From NCBI RefSeq assembly GCF_000687755.1, contig NZ_JHXN01000002.1, positions 121,587 to 185,586 on the forward strand: a stretch of DNA of 64,000 nt, in the 5' to 3' direction. Position numbers and translations under genes: made by a program. The notes below the pieces were generated by a model, which saw only the letters and a program-made list of their open reading frames with translations, was not told where the DNA came from and made no database searches. Positions within the stretch are counted from its first letter, which is position 1, and each line of letters opens with the position of its first letter. The DNA is from Taylorella asinigenitalis ATCC 700933. Its GTDB lineage: Bacteria > Pseudomonadota > Gammaproteobacteria > Burkholderiales > Burkholderiaceae_B. This document shows, in pieces, positions 38,344 through 47,988 of the stretch.

Positions 38344-38750
38344 CCGTAGCTTTTGAAGATTTGAACGAGAACACCTGGACGGAATTAGTTAAAACATATA
38401 GCGAGACAGGTTTTAGTCACCAAATAGCAATCAACTCTGAATTTTTAAAAACTGATGGTGATGTAATCTACCTGAAATCGGATATTCAAGAAGTTATATT
38501 AGATAAACATAAAACTAAATTAGAAAAATTTCTAGGTGATTATTTCGGACGAAAAATACAAATATATTTTGAGGCTGGGGATGTCAAAATCACTTTGCAT
38601 AATAAGCAAAATGAAGAACATAACGCTAGGATGGCTGAAGTTATGAAAAAAATAGAAAGCAATGATTTTATTAATGATTTAAAAGAGCATTGCCAAGCTA
38701 AACTTATACCTAATTCAGTTACAATAGCCGATAAAAATTTAAAGGACTAA
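38331..38750 (+). CDS. dnaX: Tau-specific C-terminal part of DnaX (read by -1 frameshift)
   Basis: About 140 residues reading [20 protein letters not shown] and onward, in the -1 frame relative to gamma. In full-length tau this region contacts the polymerase alpha subunit and DnaB. It has no start codon with a good ribosome-binding site of its own, only a TTG at 38361, and its sequence resembles the tau tail (ENTWTELV...QIAINSEF). It is therefore best read as the second part of dnaX. Full tau would be about 523 residues. It ends four bases before ybaB. One CATTGCCA word is at 38688. Confidence 0.85.
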   Translation, partial: SPQLAVAFEDLNENTWTELVKTYSETGFSHQIAINSEFLKTDGDVIYLKSDIQEVILDKHKTKLEKFLGDYFGRKIQIYFEAGDVKITLHNKQNEEHNARMAEVMKKIESNDFINDLKEHCQAKLIPNSVTIADKNLKD

Positions 38751-38754
38751 CATT

Positions 38755-39081
38755 ATGATGAAAGGTAAGATTGCTGGCTTGATGAAGCAAGCTCAGCAGA
38801 TGCAAGATAAGATGAAACAAACACAAGAGGAGCTTAGCAACACAGTAGTTGAAGGAGTTGCTGGCGGAAATCTAGTTACAGTTTCTATGACTTGCAATCA
38901 TGAAGTAAAACGTGTCTCCATCGATGATTCTGTCCTTGAAGAAGATAAAGAATTTTTGGAGGATTTGATTGCTGCAGCTCTTAACGATGCACATCGTAAA
39001 GCAGAGGAGACTTCAAAAGAGAAGATGGAAGCTGTGACAGGCGGATTAACTCTTCCTGGTGGAATGAAACTTCCATTCTAA
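38755..39081 (+). CDS. ybaB: Nucleoid-associated protein YbaB/EbfC
   Basis: 108 residues, the family's usual length. It starts with a coiled-coil helix ([20 protein letters not shown]), followed by the conserved [21 protein letters not shown] sheet and ending [14 protein letters not shown]. It is a DNA-binding protein of small size, typically co-transcribed with dnaX and recR as here (gaps of four and three bases). Confidence 0.94.
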   Translation: MMKGKIAGLMKQAQQMQDKMKQTQEELSNTVVEGVAGGNLVTVSMTCNHEVKRVSIDDSVLEEDKEFLEDLIAAALNDAHRKAEETSKEKMEAVTGGLTLPGGMKLPF

Positions 39082-39084
39082 TTT

Positions 39085-39681
39085 ATGACTCGAGAACCTG
39101 AGCCACTCCAAGCACTTGTAGATTCAATTGCAAATTTACCAGGTATTGGTGTTAGAACCGCTAGGAGACTGGCTTATCACCTATTACAGCACGATAGGAG
39201 CGGGGCAGAGTATCTAGCTATAAATCTTCAAAGGGCTTTGCAGACACTTAAACATTGCCACAAATGCAATAATTTCTCTAGCACGGATATATGTGATATT
39301 TGTGCATCAAGCAAAAGAGATGCGTCCCTTTTATGCGTGGTTGAGACTCCTGCGGATTTGGTTCGCATTGAAGAGAGCCATGGATTTAATGGGCTATATT
39401 TTGTTTTGATGGGCAGGATATCTCCTATGTCATCTAAAGGTGCACAAGGGCTTAACTTTGAACATTTAATTGAAAGAGTTAAGGACTTGGATGTAAGAGA
39501 GGTAATCATTGCCACCAACTTTACGGCTGAAGGTGAGACTACAGCTCATTTTATTAAGACATTTCTGACTGAGATGGGTATTAATACATCACGAATTGCT
39601 AGGGGTGTACCAAGTGGCAGTGAGCTTGAATATGTAGATGCTGCCACTATTGCATGGGCTTTAAACGATAGAAAGAAATAG
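39085..39681 (+). CDS. recR: Recombination mediator RecR
   Basis: 198 residues. The helix-hairpin-helix [17 protein letters not shown], the four zinc cysteines in [16 protein letters not shown], the TOPRIM start [15 protein letters not shown] and the region [20 protein letters not shown] are all present. RecR with RecO (or RecF) loads RecA on gaps. It is the last gene of dnaX-ybaB-recR. Two CATTGCCA words lie inside (39253 and 39507). Confidence 0.97.
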   Translation: MTREPEPLQALVDSIANLPGIGVRTARRLAYHLLQHDRSGAEYLAINLQRALQTLKHCHKCNNFSSTDICDICASSKRDASLLCVVETPADLVRIEESHGFNGLYFVLMGRISPMSSKGAQGLNFEHLIERVKDLDVREVIIATNFTAEGETTAHFIKTFLTEMGINTSRIARGVPSGSELEYVDAATIAWALNDRKK

Positions 39682-39725
39682 TCTCAAACGTTATAATTAA
39701 AAGTATTTTTTTTCGGAATTGCACA

Positions 39726-40877
39726 ATGCTTCACGCACTTTTAACTAAGGGAGAAAAAGAATTCCCTAGTGCTATTCTTGCACTGGCTGATGGTACTGTT
39801 TTTAAGGGCATTTCAATTGGAGCTGATGGTCATACCACAGGTGAAATTGTTTTTAATACCAGTATGACGGGATATCAAGAAATCCTTACTGATCCAAGCT
39901 ATTCACAGCAAATTATCACTCTCACTTATCCCCATATCGGAAATACAGGCATTAACAGCGAAGACATAGAGTCTGACATGATTAGGGCGGCTGGGCTTGT
40001 TATTAGAAATTGTCCAAAAGTAGTGTCATCTTTTAGGGCTGAGAAATCATTGCCAGAGTATTTAAAGGAAAACGGCATTGTTGCTATCTCTGAGATCGAT
40101 ACTAGAAAACTCACTCGCATACTTAGAGAAAAGGGTGCTCAAGGAGCCTGCATTTTCGTGGGCGAGGATGAAGAAAAGGCTGTTGAGTTAGCTAAAAACT
40201 ATCCTGGAATGGTTGGCCAAGATCTAGCGTCTGAAGCATCGGTCAAAGAAAACATTGACTGGACTCAAGGGGCTTGGTCTTTGAAGAATGGCTATTCAAG
40301 CGATGTTCCAAGCAAATTTCATGTTGTGGCTTATGACTTTGGAATTAAATATAACATCTTGCGTCTTTTGCATGAAAGGGGTTGTAAGGTTACGTTAGTG
40401 CCTTCTACTACAAAAGCAGAAGATGTATTGGCCTTAAATCCAGATGGGGTGTTTCTGGCTAATGGTCCTGGTGATCCTCAAGCTGTTGAATATGCTATTG
40501 AGACGGCAAGGGTAATTCTAGATAAGAAAGTTCCATTATTTGGGATATGTTTGGGCCATCAGATTATGGGTTTGGCATTGGGAGCTAAAACTCTGAAGAT
40601 GAAAGCTGGACATCATGGAGCTAACCATCCAGTAAAAGATCTGCAGACTGATTGTGTATTTATTACTTCGCAAAATCACGGATTTGCGGTGGATGCGGAG
40701 ACATTGCCACCAAATACTAAGGTTACTCATATATCTTTATTTGACGGCAGTTTACAAGGATTTGAACTTACCGATAGACCTGCATTTTGCTTTCAAGGGC
40801 ACCCAGAAGCAAGTCCTGGACCTCACGATACTCTCCCACTTTTCGATAAATTTATCGGCCTCATGGAGGCTAAGTAA
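39726..40877 (+). CDS. carA: Carbamoyl-phosphate synthase small subunit CarA
   Basis: 383 residues. The N-terminal domain contains [18 protein letters not shown]. The class I glutamine amidotransferase has the catalytic Cys in [16 protein letters not shown] and the His/Glu pair in [11 protein letters not shown]. It releases ammonia from glutamine and channels it to CarB for arginine and pyrimidine synthesis. The gene precedes carB by five bases. No ARG or PyrR-type site could be recognised in the 44-base gap after recR. Two CATTGCCA words lie inside. Confidence 0.98.
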   Translation: MLHALLTKGEKEFPSAILALADGTVFKGISIGADGHTTGEIVFNTSMTGYQEILTDPSYSQQIITLTYPHIGNTGINSEDIESDMIRAAGLVIRNCPKVVSSFRAEKSLPEYLKENGIVAISEIDTRKLTRILREKGAQGACIFVGEDEEKAVELAKNYPGMVGQDLASEASVKENIDWTQGAWSLKNGYSSDVPSKFHVVAYDFGIKYNILRLLHERGCKVTLVPSTTKAEDVLALNPDGVFLANGPGDPQAVEYAIETARVILDKKVPLFGICLGHQIMGLALGAKTLKMKAGHHGANHPVKDLQTDCVFITSQNHGFAVDAETLPPNTKVTHISLFDGSLQGFELTDRPAFCFQGHPEASPGPHDTLPLFDKFIGLMEAK

Positions 40878-40882
40878 AAATT

Positions 40883-43800
40883 ATGCCTAAACGTACAGAT
40901 CTCAAAAGTATTTTGATTATTGGGGCAGGTCCAATCGTTATTGGACAAGCATGTGAATTCGATTATTCTGGAGCTCAGGCCTGCAAAGCATTGAAGGCGG
41001 ATGGTTATAGAACTATTCTTGTAAATAGTAATCCTGCGACTATTATGACGGACCCAGATACGGCCGATGTAATTTATATTGAGCCGATTACATGGAAGTC
41101 TTTAGAAAAAGTAATCGAGATAGAAAAGCCTGATGCGATTCTGCCAACTATGGGTGGCCAAACTGCACTCAATTGTGCTTTGGAGCTGTCCAAAAAAGGT
41201 GTATTAGAGAAACATGGAGTTGAGCTAATAGGGGCAAATGCACAAGCTATTGAGAAAGCTGAAGATAGGATGAAGTTTAAAGAAGCTATGTCTTCTATTG
41301 GACTAGAGTCGGCTAAATCAGGCATTGCCCACAGTATGGAAGAAGCGTGGGAAGTTCAGCGACGCATAGCAGAAGAGATTGGGACAGCGGGATTCCCTGT
41401 AGTAATCCGCCCAAGTTTTACTCTTGGGGGCACGGGCGGGGGCATTGCTTACAATCCAGAAGAGTTTGAAGAAATTTGTACACGTGGATTGGAAGCCTCT
41501 CCTACGAATGAATTGCTAATTGAAGAGTCTCTCTTAGGGTGGAAAGAATTCGAGATGGAGGTTATTCGCGATAAGGCTGATAACTGCATCATTATTTGTT
41601 CAATAGAAAATTTGGACCCTATGGGTGTGCATACTGGGGATTCGATTACGGTAGCACCAGCTCAGACATTGACAGATAAAGAATATCAAATCATGCGCGA
41701 TGCATCGATAGCTGTTTTACGCGAGATTGGCGTGGATACTGGTGGATCGAATGTGCAATTTGCCGTAAATCCAGAGAATGGTCGCATAATCGTTATTGAG
41801 ATGAATCCTCGAGTATCACGATCATCTGCATTGGCATCGAAAGCTACAGGATTCCCTATTGCAAAAGTGGCTTCACGTCTTGCTGTTGGATATACTCTTG
41901 ATGAATTATCAAATGAAATAACGGGGGGTGCAACTCCTGCTTCATTTGAACCGACACTGGATTATGTAGTTACCAAAATTCCTCGATTTGCATTTGAAAA
42001 ATTCCCACAAGCTGATTCACGTTTAACTACTCAAATGAAATCAGTTGGTGAAGTTATGGCCATTGGTCGCACTTTCAAAGAATCATTCCAAAAAGCATTG
42101 CGTGGTCTTGAAGTTGGTGTTGATGGGCTAAATTTAAAAACTGTGGATCTTGAAAAACTTCAAGTTGAACTCGCTGAGCCTGGACCAGAACGTATTTGGT
42201 TTGTGGCGGATGCTTTTGATCGTGGCTTCTCTATTGAAGATGTGCATAGACTTACGAAAATAGATTTATGGTTCTTAGAGCAAATCAAAGAAATCGTTGA
42301 TATCGAACTTGCATTAGAGCAAAAAACTTTAGGTGATATCGATGCGGAAATTATGCGATTACTTAAACGTGAGGGGTTCTCGGATAGACGATTAGCCTAT
42401 CTATTAGATACTTCAGAATCTGAGATTCGTAAGATAAGAATTCAACAAGGAGTGCGACCAGTTTATAAACGTGTTGATACATGTGCAGCTGAGTTTGATA
42501 CTAAGACAGCTTATATGTATTCCACATATGAAGAGGAATCGGAAGCATTGCCAACTAACAAAAAGAAAATTATGGTGTTAGGGGGCGGACCAAATCGCAT
42601 TGGACAAGGGATAGAATTTGACTATTGTTGTGTACATGCGGCTTTATCGCTCAAAAGCGATGGATATGAAACCATTATGGTCAACTGTAATCCTGAGACG
42701 GTGTCCACAGACTACGATACGGCAGATAGGCTTTATTTTGAGCCATTGACTTTGGAAGATGTGCTTGAGATTGTGGAAGTTGAAAAACCAGTGGGTGTTA
42801 TTGTGCAATATGGAGGTCAAACGCCACTTAAACTTGCACGCGATTTAGAGCTAAATGGGGTACCGATTCTTGGAACCAGCCCAGAATCGATTGATATTGC
42901 AGAAGACCGCGAGCGATTTCAAAAACTTTTACAGAAACTTAATTTGAAACAGCCTCCGAATCGAACTGCGAGAACTGAAGAGGAAGCATTGACACTGGCA
43001 AATGAGATTGGGTATCCGCTTGTAGTGCGTCCCTCGTATGTTTTAGGCGGTCGTGCGATGGAAATTGTGCATGACCAGATGGACCTTGAGCGGTATATGA
43101 CGGCGGCTGTTAAGGTATCCAATGACTCTCCTGTGTTGCTAGATCGTTATTTGAATGATGCAATTGAGATTGATGTTGATTGTATTTGTGATGGTACGGA
43201 TGTTTATGTAGCTGGAGTTATGGAGCATATTGAGCAAGCTGGCGTTCATTCGGGAGATTCGGCTTGCAGTCTTCCTCCGCACTCTTTAACTAAAGAGATG
43301 ATCGAAGAAATTAAACGTCAAACGCGACTTATGGCCAAAGCATTAAATGTTCGCGGTCTTATGAATGTTCAATTTGCAATTCAAGCTAATGAAGTATATG
43401 TTCTTGAAGTTAATCCAAGGGCCTCTAGAACAGTTCCATTTGTCTCAAAAGCTACAGGATTGCCAGTAGCGAAGATTGCAGCACGTGTAATGGCCGGAAA
43501 ATCTCTGAAAGATCTCGGTGTAACAGAAGAGAAATCGCCTAAGCTTTATTGTGTAAAAGAGGCAGTATTTCCTTTTGCAAAATTCCCAGGAGTCGATACC
43601 ATTTTAGGACCTGAGATGAAATCTACTGGCGAGGTTATGGGAGTCGGTGAGACATTCGGCGAAGCATTTGTGAAATCACAAATCGCCGCAGGAATCGATT
43701 TACCTAAAGCGGGGCTTGTATTCTTGAGCGTTAAAGATTCCGATAAGCCGAAAATCATACCTATTGCCAAAGGATTGCTAGATCTTGGTTTCAAAATATG

Positions 43801-44128
43801 TGCAACCCGCGGAACTGCAAGTGCAATTTATGAAGCAGGCATTCCAGTTCAGGTTGTAAATAAGGTTACGGAAGGGCGTCCTCATATCGTGGATATGCTT
43901 AAAAATGGAGAGTTGAATCTGGTTATCAATACGGTTGAAGAAAAGCGAAATGCTATCAACGATTCTCGCTCCATTAGGACAAATGCACTTTCTGCTAGAG
44001 TTACGGCTTATACGACAATCGCAGAAGCCTCGGCTGCTGTAGAGGGTTTGAAATACTTGAGATTAGAAAAGGGCATTCGTGTTTATCCCTTACAAGCTAT
44101 TCATGAATCGAATCAGGCTGTTAACTAG
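40883..44128 (+). CDS. carB: Carbamoyl-phosphate synthase large subunit CarB
   Basis: 1081 residues with two homologous ATP-grasp halves. The first starts [20 protein letters not shown] and carries the [15 protein letters not shown] loop; the second starts [20 protein letters not shown] and carries [18 protein letters not shown]-terminal MGS-like allosteric domain (about residues 940-1081) contains [16 protein letters not shown] and [11 protein letters not shown]. It forms carbamoyl phosphate from bicarbonate, ammonia and two ATP. Full-length and paired with carA. Confidence 0.98.
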   Translation: MPKRTDLKSILIIGAGPIVIGQACEFDYSGAQACKALKADGYRTILVNSNPATIMTDPDTADVIYIEPITWKSLEKVIEIEKPDAILPTMGGQTALNCALELSKKGVLEKHGVELIGANAQAIEKAEDRMKFKEAMSSIGLESAKSGIAHSMEEAWEVQRRIAEEIGTAGFPVVIRPSFTLGGTGGGIAYNPEEFEEICTRGLEASPTNELLIEESLLGWKEFEMEVIRDKADNCIIICSIENLDPMGVHTGDSITVAPAQTLTDKEYQIMRDASIAVLREIGVDTGGSNVQFAVNPENGRIIVIEMNPRVSRSSALASKATGFPIAKVASRLAVGYTLDELSNEITGGATPASFEPTLDYVVTKIPRFAFEKFPQADSRLTTQMKSVGEVMAIGRTFKESFQKALRGLEVGVDGLNLKTVDLEKLQVELAEPGPERIWFVADAFDRGFSIEDVHRLTKIDLWFLEQIKEIVDIELALEQKTLGDIDAEIMRLLKREGFSDRRLAYLLDTSESEIRKIRIQQGVRPVYKRVDTCAAEFDTKTAYMYSTYEEESEALPTNKKKIMVLGGGPNRIGQGIEFDYCCVHAALSLKSDGYETIMVNCNPETVSTDYDTADRLYFEPLTLEDVLEIVEVEKPVGVIVQYGGQTPLKLARDLELNGVPILGTSPESIDIAEDRERFQKLLQKLNLKQPPNRTARTEEEALTLANEIGYPLVVRPSYVLGGRAMEIVHDQMDLERYMTAAVKVSNDSPVLLDRYLNDAIEIDVDCICDGTDVYVAGVMEHIEQAGVHSGDSACSLPPHSLTKEMIEEIKRQTRLMAKALNVRGLMNVQFAIQANEVYVLEVNPRASRTVPFVSKATGLPVAKIAARVMAGKSLKDLGVTEEKSPKLYCVKEAVFPFAKFPGVDTILGPEMKSTGEVMGVGETFGEAFVKSQIAAGIDLPKAGLVFLSVKDSDKPKIIPIAKGLLDLGFKICATRGTASAIYEAGIPVQVVNKVTEGRPHIVDMLKNGELNLVINTVEEKRNAINDSRSIRTNALSARVTAYTTIAEASAAVEGLKYLRLEKGIRVYPLQAIHESNQAVN

Positions 44129-44171
44129 AATGCAATTGAGAGTAATTCAGATTTACCAAATGAGCTGAAAA

Positions 44172-44206
44172 AGGGCTTAACCATTGATTCTTCGTGGTTT
44201 AGCCCT
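44172..44206 (+). other. Imperfect hairpin between carB and bfr
   Basis: AGGGCTTAACC (44172-44182) pairs with GGTTTAGCCCT (44196-44206) with one T-T mismatch. There is no T-run after it, so it is not a standard terminator; it may stabilise the 3' end of carAB mRNA or act in the bfr leader. Confidence 0.45.
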
Positions 44207-44247
44207 ACAATAAACTATCATTATTAATAGAAACTAAGGAGCAATCC

Positions 44248-44712
44248 ATGAAGGGAAGCCATAAAGTTATCGAATACTTTAACCAATTAATATCTGGCGA
44301 ACTTGGTGCCCGCGATCAATATTTCATACATTCTCGTATGTATGATGAATGGGGATATTCAAAATTGTATGAGCGTCTTAATCATGAAATGGAAGAAGAG
44401 ACGCAACACGCAGACGCATTGATTCGTCGTGTGCTTCTTCTTGAAGGCGTTCCAAACATGCAGGTTGAGCAAATCAACGTCGGCTCTGATGTTGTAAGCA
44501 TGCTTAAGAACGACCTAGCCCTAGAGCTAAAAGTTCGTGAGGACCTAAAGAAAGGAATCGTAATATGCGAGGAAGAACGTGACTTTGTATCTCGTGATAT
44601 TTTGGTAGATCAGTTGCAAGATACTGAGGAAGACCATGCTCACTGGCTAGAGCAGCAATTACGGCTTATCGACGAGATGGGTCTTCAAAACTACTTGCAG
44701 TCTAAGCAGTAA
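44248..44712 (+). CDS. bfr: Bacterioferritin-family iron-storage protein lacking the haem-ligand Met
   Basis: 154 residues with the four-helix ferritin fold ([14 protein letters not shown]...). The ferroxidase ligands are retained: E18, E51, H54, E93, E127 and H130 (own numbering). The position that binds haem between subunits, Met52 in E. coli Bfr, is Thr here (EETQHAD instead of the EMKHAD pattern). The 24-mer would therefore lack the normal haem, as in some paired Bfr subunits. Only one bfr-type gene is in the window. A strong AAGGAG ribosome-binding site precedes the start and a terminator follows. Confidence 0.92.
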   Translation: MKGSHKVIEYFNQLISGELGARDQYFIHSRMYDEWGYSKLYERLNHEMEEETQHADALIRRVLLLEGVPNMQVEQINVGSDVVSMLKNDLALELKVREDLKKGIVICEEERDFVSRDILVDQLQDTEEDHAHWLEQQLRLIDEMGLQNYLQSKQ

Positions 44713-44723
44713 TACTTCAAAAT

Positions 44724-44746
44724 GGGAGGGTTTACCTCCCTTTTTT
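44724..44746 (+). terminator. Rho-independent terminator after bfr
   Basis: GGGAGG (44724-44729) pairs with CCTCCC (44735-44740) across a five-base loop and is followed by TTTTTT. It lies 12 bases after the bfr stop codon and 10 bases before the next start. Confidence 0.85.
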
Positions 44747-44756
44747 ATTTTTTAAA

Positions 44757-46082
44757 ATGTCTTATTTCCCACAGTTTAAAAAAGTTACTTCAATCCAAGC
44801 GGGGCAGGTAGTAGCTCCGCACGAATATTTACCTCCCCTTCAATCTCTTCTAATGGGTGCACAACACGTAGTTGCAATGTTCGGTGCCACGGTTTTAGCC
44901 CCTTTGCTTATGGGATTTGATGTAAATCTGGCTGTTTTAATGTCTGGATTAGGTACTTTTATCTTCTTTATTTTTGTAGGTGGTCGTGTTCCTAGCTATT
45001 TAGGCTCTAGTTTTGCCTTTATTGGAGGCGTTGTCTCTGTAACGGGCTACGTAGCAGGATCAGGCCCTAATCCAAATATTGGCGTTGCATTGGGTGGCAT
45101 AATAATGTGCGGCTTAGTCTATGCATTATTTGGTCTTTTAGTCTCATATGCCTCTAAAAATGGCAGTGCTACTCGTTGGATTGATAAACTTATGCCTCCT
45201 GTTGTTACAGGTGCTATCGTTGCGGTTATAGGCTTAAATTTAGCCCCTATCGCGGCTAAGAGTGCCATGGCTTCTGGAAGCTCTTTTGATGCCATGATGG
45301 CAATGCTTACGGTACTAAGCGTTGGTATTGTTGCAGTATTTACACGTGGTACCGCTCAAAGATTATTAATTCTACTAGGTCTTATATGTTCATATCTAGT
45401 CTATTTTTTATTAACTAATGTATTTGGATTTGGGACTCCTATAGACTTTACAGCTTTGAATAATGCCCCTTGGTTTGGATTGCCAACTTTAACAGCACCT
45501 GAATTTAAGTTTTCTGCGATAACAGTAATATTGCCAGTTGCTGTGATTTTAGTAGTTGAGAATTTGGGCCATATTAGGGCTGTTAGTGCCATGACTGGTC
45601 AGGATCTTGATAAATATTTAGGTCGTGCGTTTATGGGGGACGGTGTGGCTACCATGATTTCTGGCTCAATGGGTGGCACTGGTGTCACAACTTATGCTGA
45701 AAATATTGGTGTTATGGCGGTCACAAAAATTTACTCCACTCTTTTATTTTTGGTGGCTGCTGCATTTGCTGTATTACTTGGATTTTCACCAAAATTTGGT
45801 GCTTTGATAAATAGTATCCCTGGTCCTGTATTGGGAGGAGTTTCGATGGTCGTATTCGGGCTCATTGCCATCTCAGGGGCTAGGATATGGGTTATCAATC
45901 GAGTAGATTTCTCCGATAATAAAAATCTTATAGTCGCTGCTGTAACGCTAATTATGGGTGCAGGAAATTTTGCAATTGAATTTGGAGGCTTTAAATTAGA
46001 GGGTATTGGTACGGCCACTTTTACGGCTATTATTCTTTATGCCCTATTAAATTTAAAATCAAAGGAAATACCGAAAATCTAA
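44757..46082 (+). CDS. Uracil/xanthine permease of the NCS2 family
   Basis: 441 residues with about 14 hydrophobic segments. The N-terminus QSLLMGAQHVVAMFGATVLAPLLMG, the conserved Glu region ILVVENLGHIRAVSAMTG and GSMGGTGVTTYAENIGVMAVTKIYS are NCS2 signatures. The sequence resembles UraA-type uracil permeases more than purine carriers, and these import nucleobases with protons. The start follows the bfr terminator by 10 bases, so its promoter must lie within or upstream of bfr. One CATTGCCA word in each orientation lies inside (45298 minus, 45863 plus). Confidence 0.88.
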   Translation: MSYFPQFKKVTSIQAGQVVAPHEYLPPLQSLLMGAQHVVAMFGATVLAPLLMGFDVNLAVLMSGLGTFIFFIFVGGRVPSYLGSSFAFIGGVVSVTGYVAGSGPNPNIGVALGGIIMCGLVYALFGLLVSYASKNGSATRWIDKLMPPVVTGAIVAVIGLNLAPIAAKSAMASGSSFDAMMAMLTVLSVGIVAVFTRGTAQRLLILLGLICSYLVYFLLTNVFGFGTPIDFTALNNAPWFGLPTLTAPEFKFSAITVILPVAVILVVENLGHIRAVSAMTGQDLDKYLGRAFMGDGVATMISGSMGGTGVTTYAENIGVMAVTKIYSTLLFLVAAAFAVLLGFSPKFGALINSIPGPVLGGVSMVVFGLIAISGARIWVINRVDFSDNKNLIVAAVTLIMGAGNFAIEFGGFKLEGIGTATFTAIILYALLNLKSKEIPKI

Positions 46083-46088
46083 TCTAAC

Positions 46089-46116
46089 TTGTAATTTTAT
46101 TTTTCTTAATTATAAT
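46089..46116 (+). promoter_or_regulatory. Predicted greA promoter
   Basis: TTGTAA (46089-46094) and a perfect TATAAT (46111-46116) are 16 bases apart, placing the start near 46123, just before the leader hairpin at 46130. Confidence 0.6.
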
Positions 46117-46129
46117 TACTAAATGTTTG

Positions 46130-46166
46130 GACGCTCTACGAGTCAGTAGGGCGTCTTTAATTTTTC
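46130..46166 (+). terminator. Terminator-like hairpin in the greA leader
   Basis: GACGCTCTAC (46130-46139) pairs with GTAGGGCGTC (46146-46155) through ten base pairs including one G-U, with a six-base loop, followed by TTTAATTTTTC. It stands between the predicted greA promoter and the greA start, so it could release a short RNA or attenuate greA. It may also terminate the permease transcript. Confidence 0.7.
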
Positions 46167-46177
46167 TTAGAGGGATT

Positions 46178-46654
46178 ATGGCTACACTACCATTGACTAA
46201 AGCAGGATCGATTAGACTTACTGAAGAATTACAAAAATTAAAAACGGTTGAGCGACCAGCTGTTATTCAAGCCATAGCTGAGGCTAGAGCACAAGGCGAT
46301 CTTAGCGAAAATGCTGAGTATGATGCTGCTCGTGAAAGACAGGGCTTTATCGAAGCAAGAATTAAGGAATTAGAGGGCGTTTTATCTAACTCTCAAATTA
46401 TCGAGCCGTCAACATTAGAGGCAGGAGAAAAGATTGTCTTTGGTGCAACTGTAGAGCTTGAGGATCTTGATAGCGGCGAGCATGTAAGATACCAATTAGT
46501 GGGTGATGCTGAAGCAGATATAAAACTGAATACTATTTCAATATCTAGTCCTGTAGCACGCGGTCTAATAGGTAAACATGAAGGTGACACGATCAAAATC
46601 AATGTACCTTCAGGCGAAAAAGAATATGAAATACTAAGCGTAGAGTATATTTAA
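46178..46654 (+). CDS. greA: Transcription elongation factor GreA
   Basis: 158 residues from the ATG at 46178, chosen because AGAGGG lies five bases upstream; an in-frame start further up would cross the leader hairpin. The N-terminal coiled coil (LTEELQKLKTVERPAVIQAI) with the acidic tip (DLSENAEYDAARERQ) and C-terminal FKBP-like domain (VEYI ending) are complete. It rescues backtracked RNA polymerase by stimulating transcript cleavage. It overlaps convergent yhbY by four bases. Confidence 0.97.
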   Translation: MATLPLTKAGSIRLTEELQKLKTVERPAVIQAIAEARAQGDLSENAEYDAARERQGFIEARIKELEGVLSNSQIIEPSTLEAGEKIVFGATVELEDLDSGEHVRYQLVGDAEADIKLNTISISSPVARGLIGKHEGDTIKINVPSGEKEYEILSVEYI

Positions 46655-47238
46655 TCTTTATTTCTACGTCCCGCCCTAAGTGTGAGAGAACTTCCTTTTC
46701 TTCTTGGGATTGATGGCTTACGAACAGGTACTTTAGGTTTACTAGTTTTAGAATCAGCTGTCTTAGGTGCGGGTTTACCTGCTTTTGAAATAGGTTTTGC
46801 TTTAGCTTTTCCGCCCTTGTTTAATATAGTTGAACTAGTTGAGCCTGCCCATTTACCAGCGGCGGCTTGTTTTTTAGTTATATAAGCTTCATTAGGAAGT
46901 CTTTCGCTAGCTTGACGAGGTTTACTTTGTTTTATAAGTGTTCTGTAGATATCGTTTTCTCTATAAATAGTTAAAATCTTACCTACATGGGAGATGATTT
47001 CACAGTTGAGGTTTTTAATTATCTGATCTGCAAGTTCGATTCTGTAAGATCTATCGTCACCTGCAACTTTAATCTTAATTAGTCCGTGTGCGTTTAAATT
47101 GTGATCGATTTCCTGTAAAACAGATTCTGTTAAACCGTTATCCCCAATCATAACCACTGGCTTTAAACTATGGGCACTTGATCTTAATAAACTTTTTTCT
47201 TTTGAAGAAAGTTTTTGATTTTTTGATTCAATATTCAT
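46651..47238 (-). CDS. yhbY: YhbY-like RNA-binding protein with long basic tail
   Basis: 195 residues. The first 100 or so form a CRM/YhbY domain: [41 protein letters not shown], then the isolated [13 protein letters not shown] strand (here [12 protein letters not shown]). YhbY associates with pre-50S ribosomes. The E. coli protein is only 97 residues; here about 75 extra residues rich in Lys, Pro, Ala, Ser and Arg ([16 protein letters not shown] and so on) form a disordered basic tail. The start codon overlaps that of the divergent rlmE. Confidence 0.85.
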   Translation of the reverse strand: MNIESKNQKLSSKEKSLLRSSAHSLKPVVMIGDNGLTESVLQEIDHNLNAHGLIKIKVAGDDRSYRIELADQIIKNLNCEIISHVGKILTIYRENDIYRTLIKQSKPRQASERLPNEAYITKKQAAAGKWAGSTSSTILNKGGKAKAKPISKAGKPAPKTADSKTSKPKVPVRKPSIPRRKGSSLTLRAGRRNKD

Positions 47239-47872
47239 GGCTAAAAATAAATTTTCTAAAAATTGGATTCATCAACATATAAATGATCCCTACGTTAAAT
47301 TGGCTCAACAAAAGGGATACAGGGCTCGTGCCGCATTCAAACTTATTGAAATTTTAGACACTGAGAAGCTTATGCGAAGAGGAGACATTATAGTCGACTT
47401 AGGTTCTTCTCCAGGTAGTTGGTCTCAAGTGGCTAGAGAAAGACTGTTGCATAAAGGCGAGATTGACGGAAGAGTTATCGCACTTGATTTACTACCAATG
47501 GAACATATCGAAGGGGTTGAGTTTATTCAAGGCGATTTTAGAGATGATGAGGTTTTAGAACAACTAGAAGAAAAAGTAGGTCATCAACAGGTTGATCTCG
47601 TTATTTCGGATATGGCTCCTAACTTATCTGGAATAAGCTCTGCTGACTCTGCACGAATTGAGCATGTGGTTGAGTTGGCAGTTGATTTTGCTACAAATCA
47701 TCTAAAACCCGAAGGGGCACTTATAGTTAAGGCCTTTCACGGTAGTGGGTTCTCTCAACTTGTTGAATTATTTAAGAAAAATTTTGTAAGAGTAGTTGAA
47801 ATAAAGCCTAAGGCTTCACGCGATAAATCATCAGAAACTTTTATAGTCGCTAAAAGACTAAAAGCAAAATAA
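47237..47872 (+). CDS. rlmE: 23S rRNA 2'-O-ribose methyltransferase RlmE
   Basis: 211 residues of the RrmJ/FtsJ family. It has the K-D-K-E catalytic set: [13 protein letters not shown] (Lys), [15 protein letters not shown] (SAM loop), [11 protein letters not shown] (Asp), VKAFHGSGF (Lys) and [16 protein letters not shown] (Glu). It methylates U2552 of 23S rRNA late in 50S assembly. The ATG is shared in a CATG with the divergent yhbY start, and there is no clear Shine-Dalgarno site. The rlmE-ftsH order is the conserved arrangement. Confidence 0.96.
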   Translation: MAKNKFSKNWIHQHINDPYVKLAQQKGYRARAAFKLIEILDTEKLMRRGDIIVDLGSSPGSWSQVARERLLHKGEIDGRVIALDLLPMEHIEGVEFIQGDFRDDEVLEQLEEKVGHQQVDLVISDMAPNLSGISSADSARIEHVVELAVDFATNHLKPEGALIVKAFHGSGFSQLVELFKKNFVRVVEIKPKASRDKSSETFIVAKRLKAK

Positions 47873-47988
47873 AATTCCTTAATATTGTGCTAATCTTGAA
47901 TAAATATACTTTCACCCTCATATCCAAGTGGTATGGTGTAGAATAATTAGTTCTTTCTATAAGAATTACAATCTATAGAGGAAAAATT

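Noticed and set aside
38361..38750. A separate small gene after dnaX with a TTG start
   Set aside because: Its sequence is the tau tail of DnaX and the frame is open back to the A9 run, so it is a part of dnaX rather than an independent gene.
44172..44206. Standard terminator after carB
   Set aside because: The hairpin has an internal mismatch and no T-run, so it is listed only as a hairpin of uncertain role.
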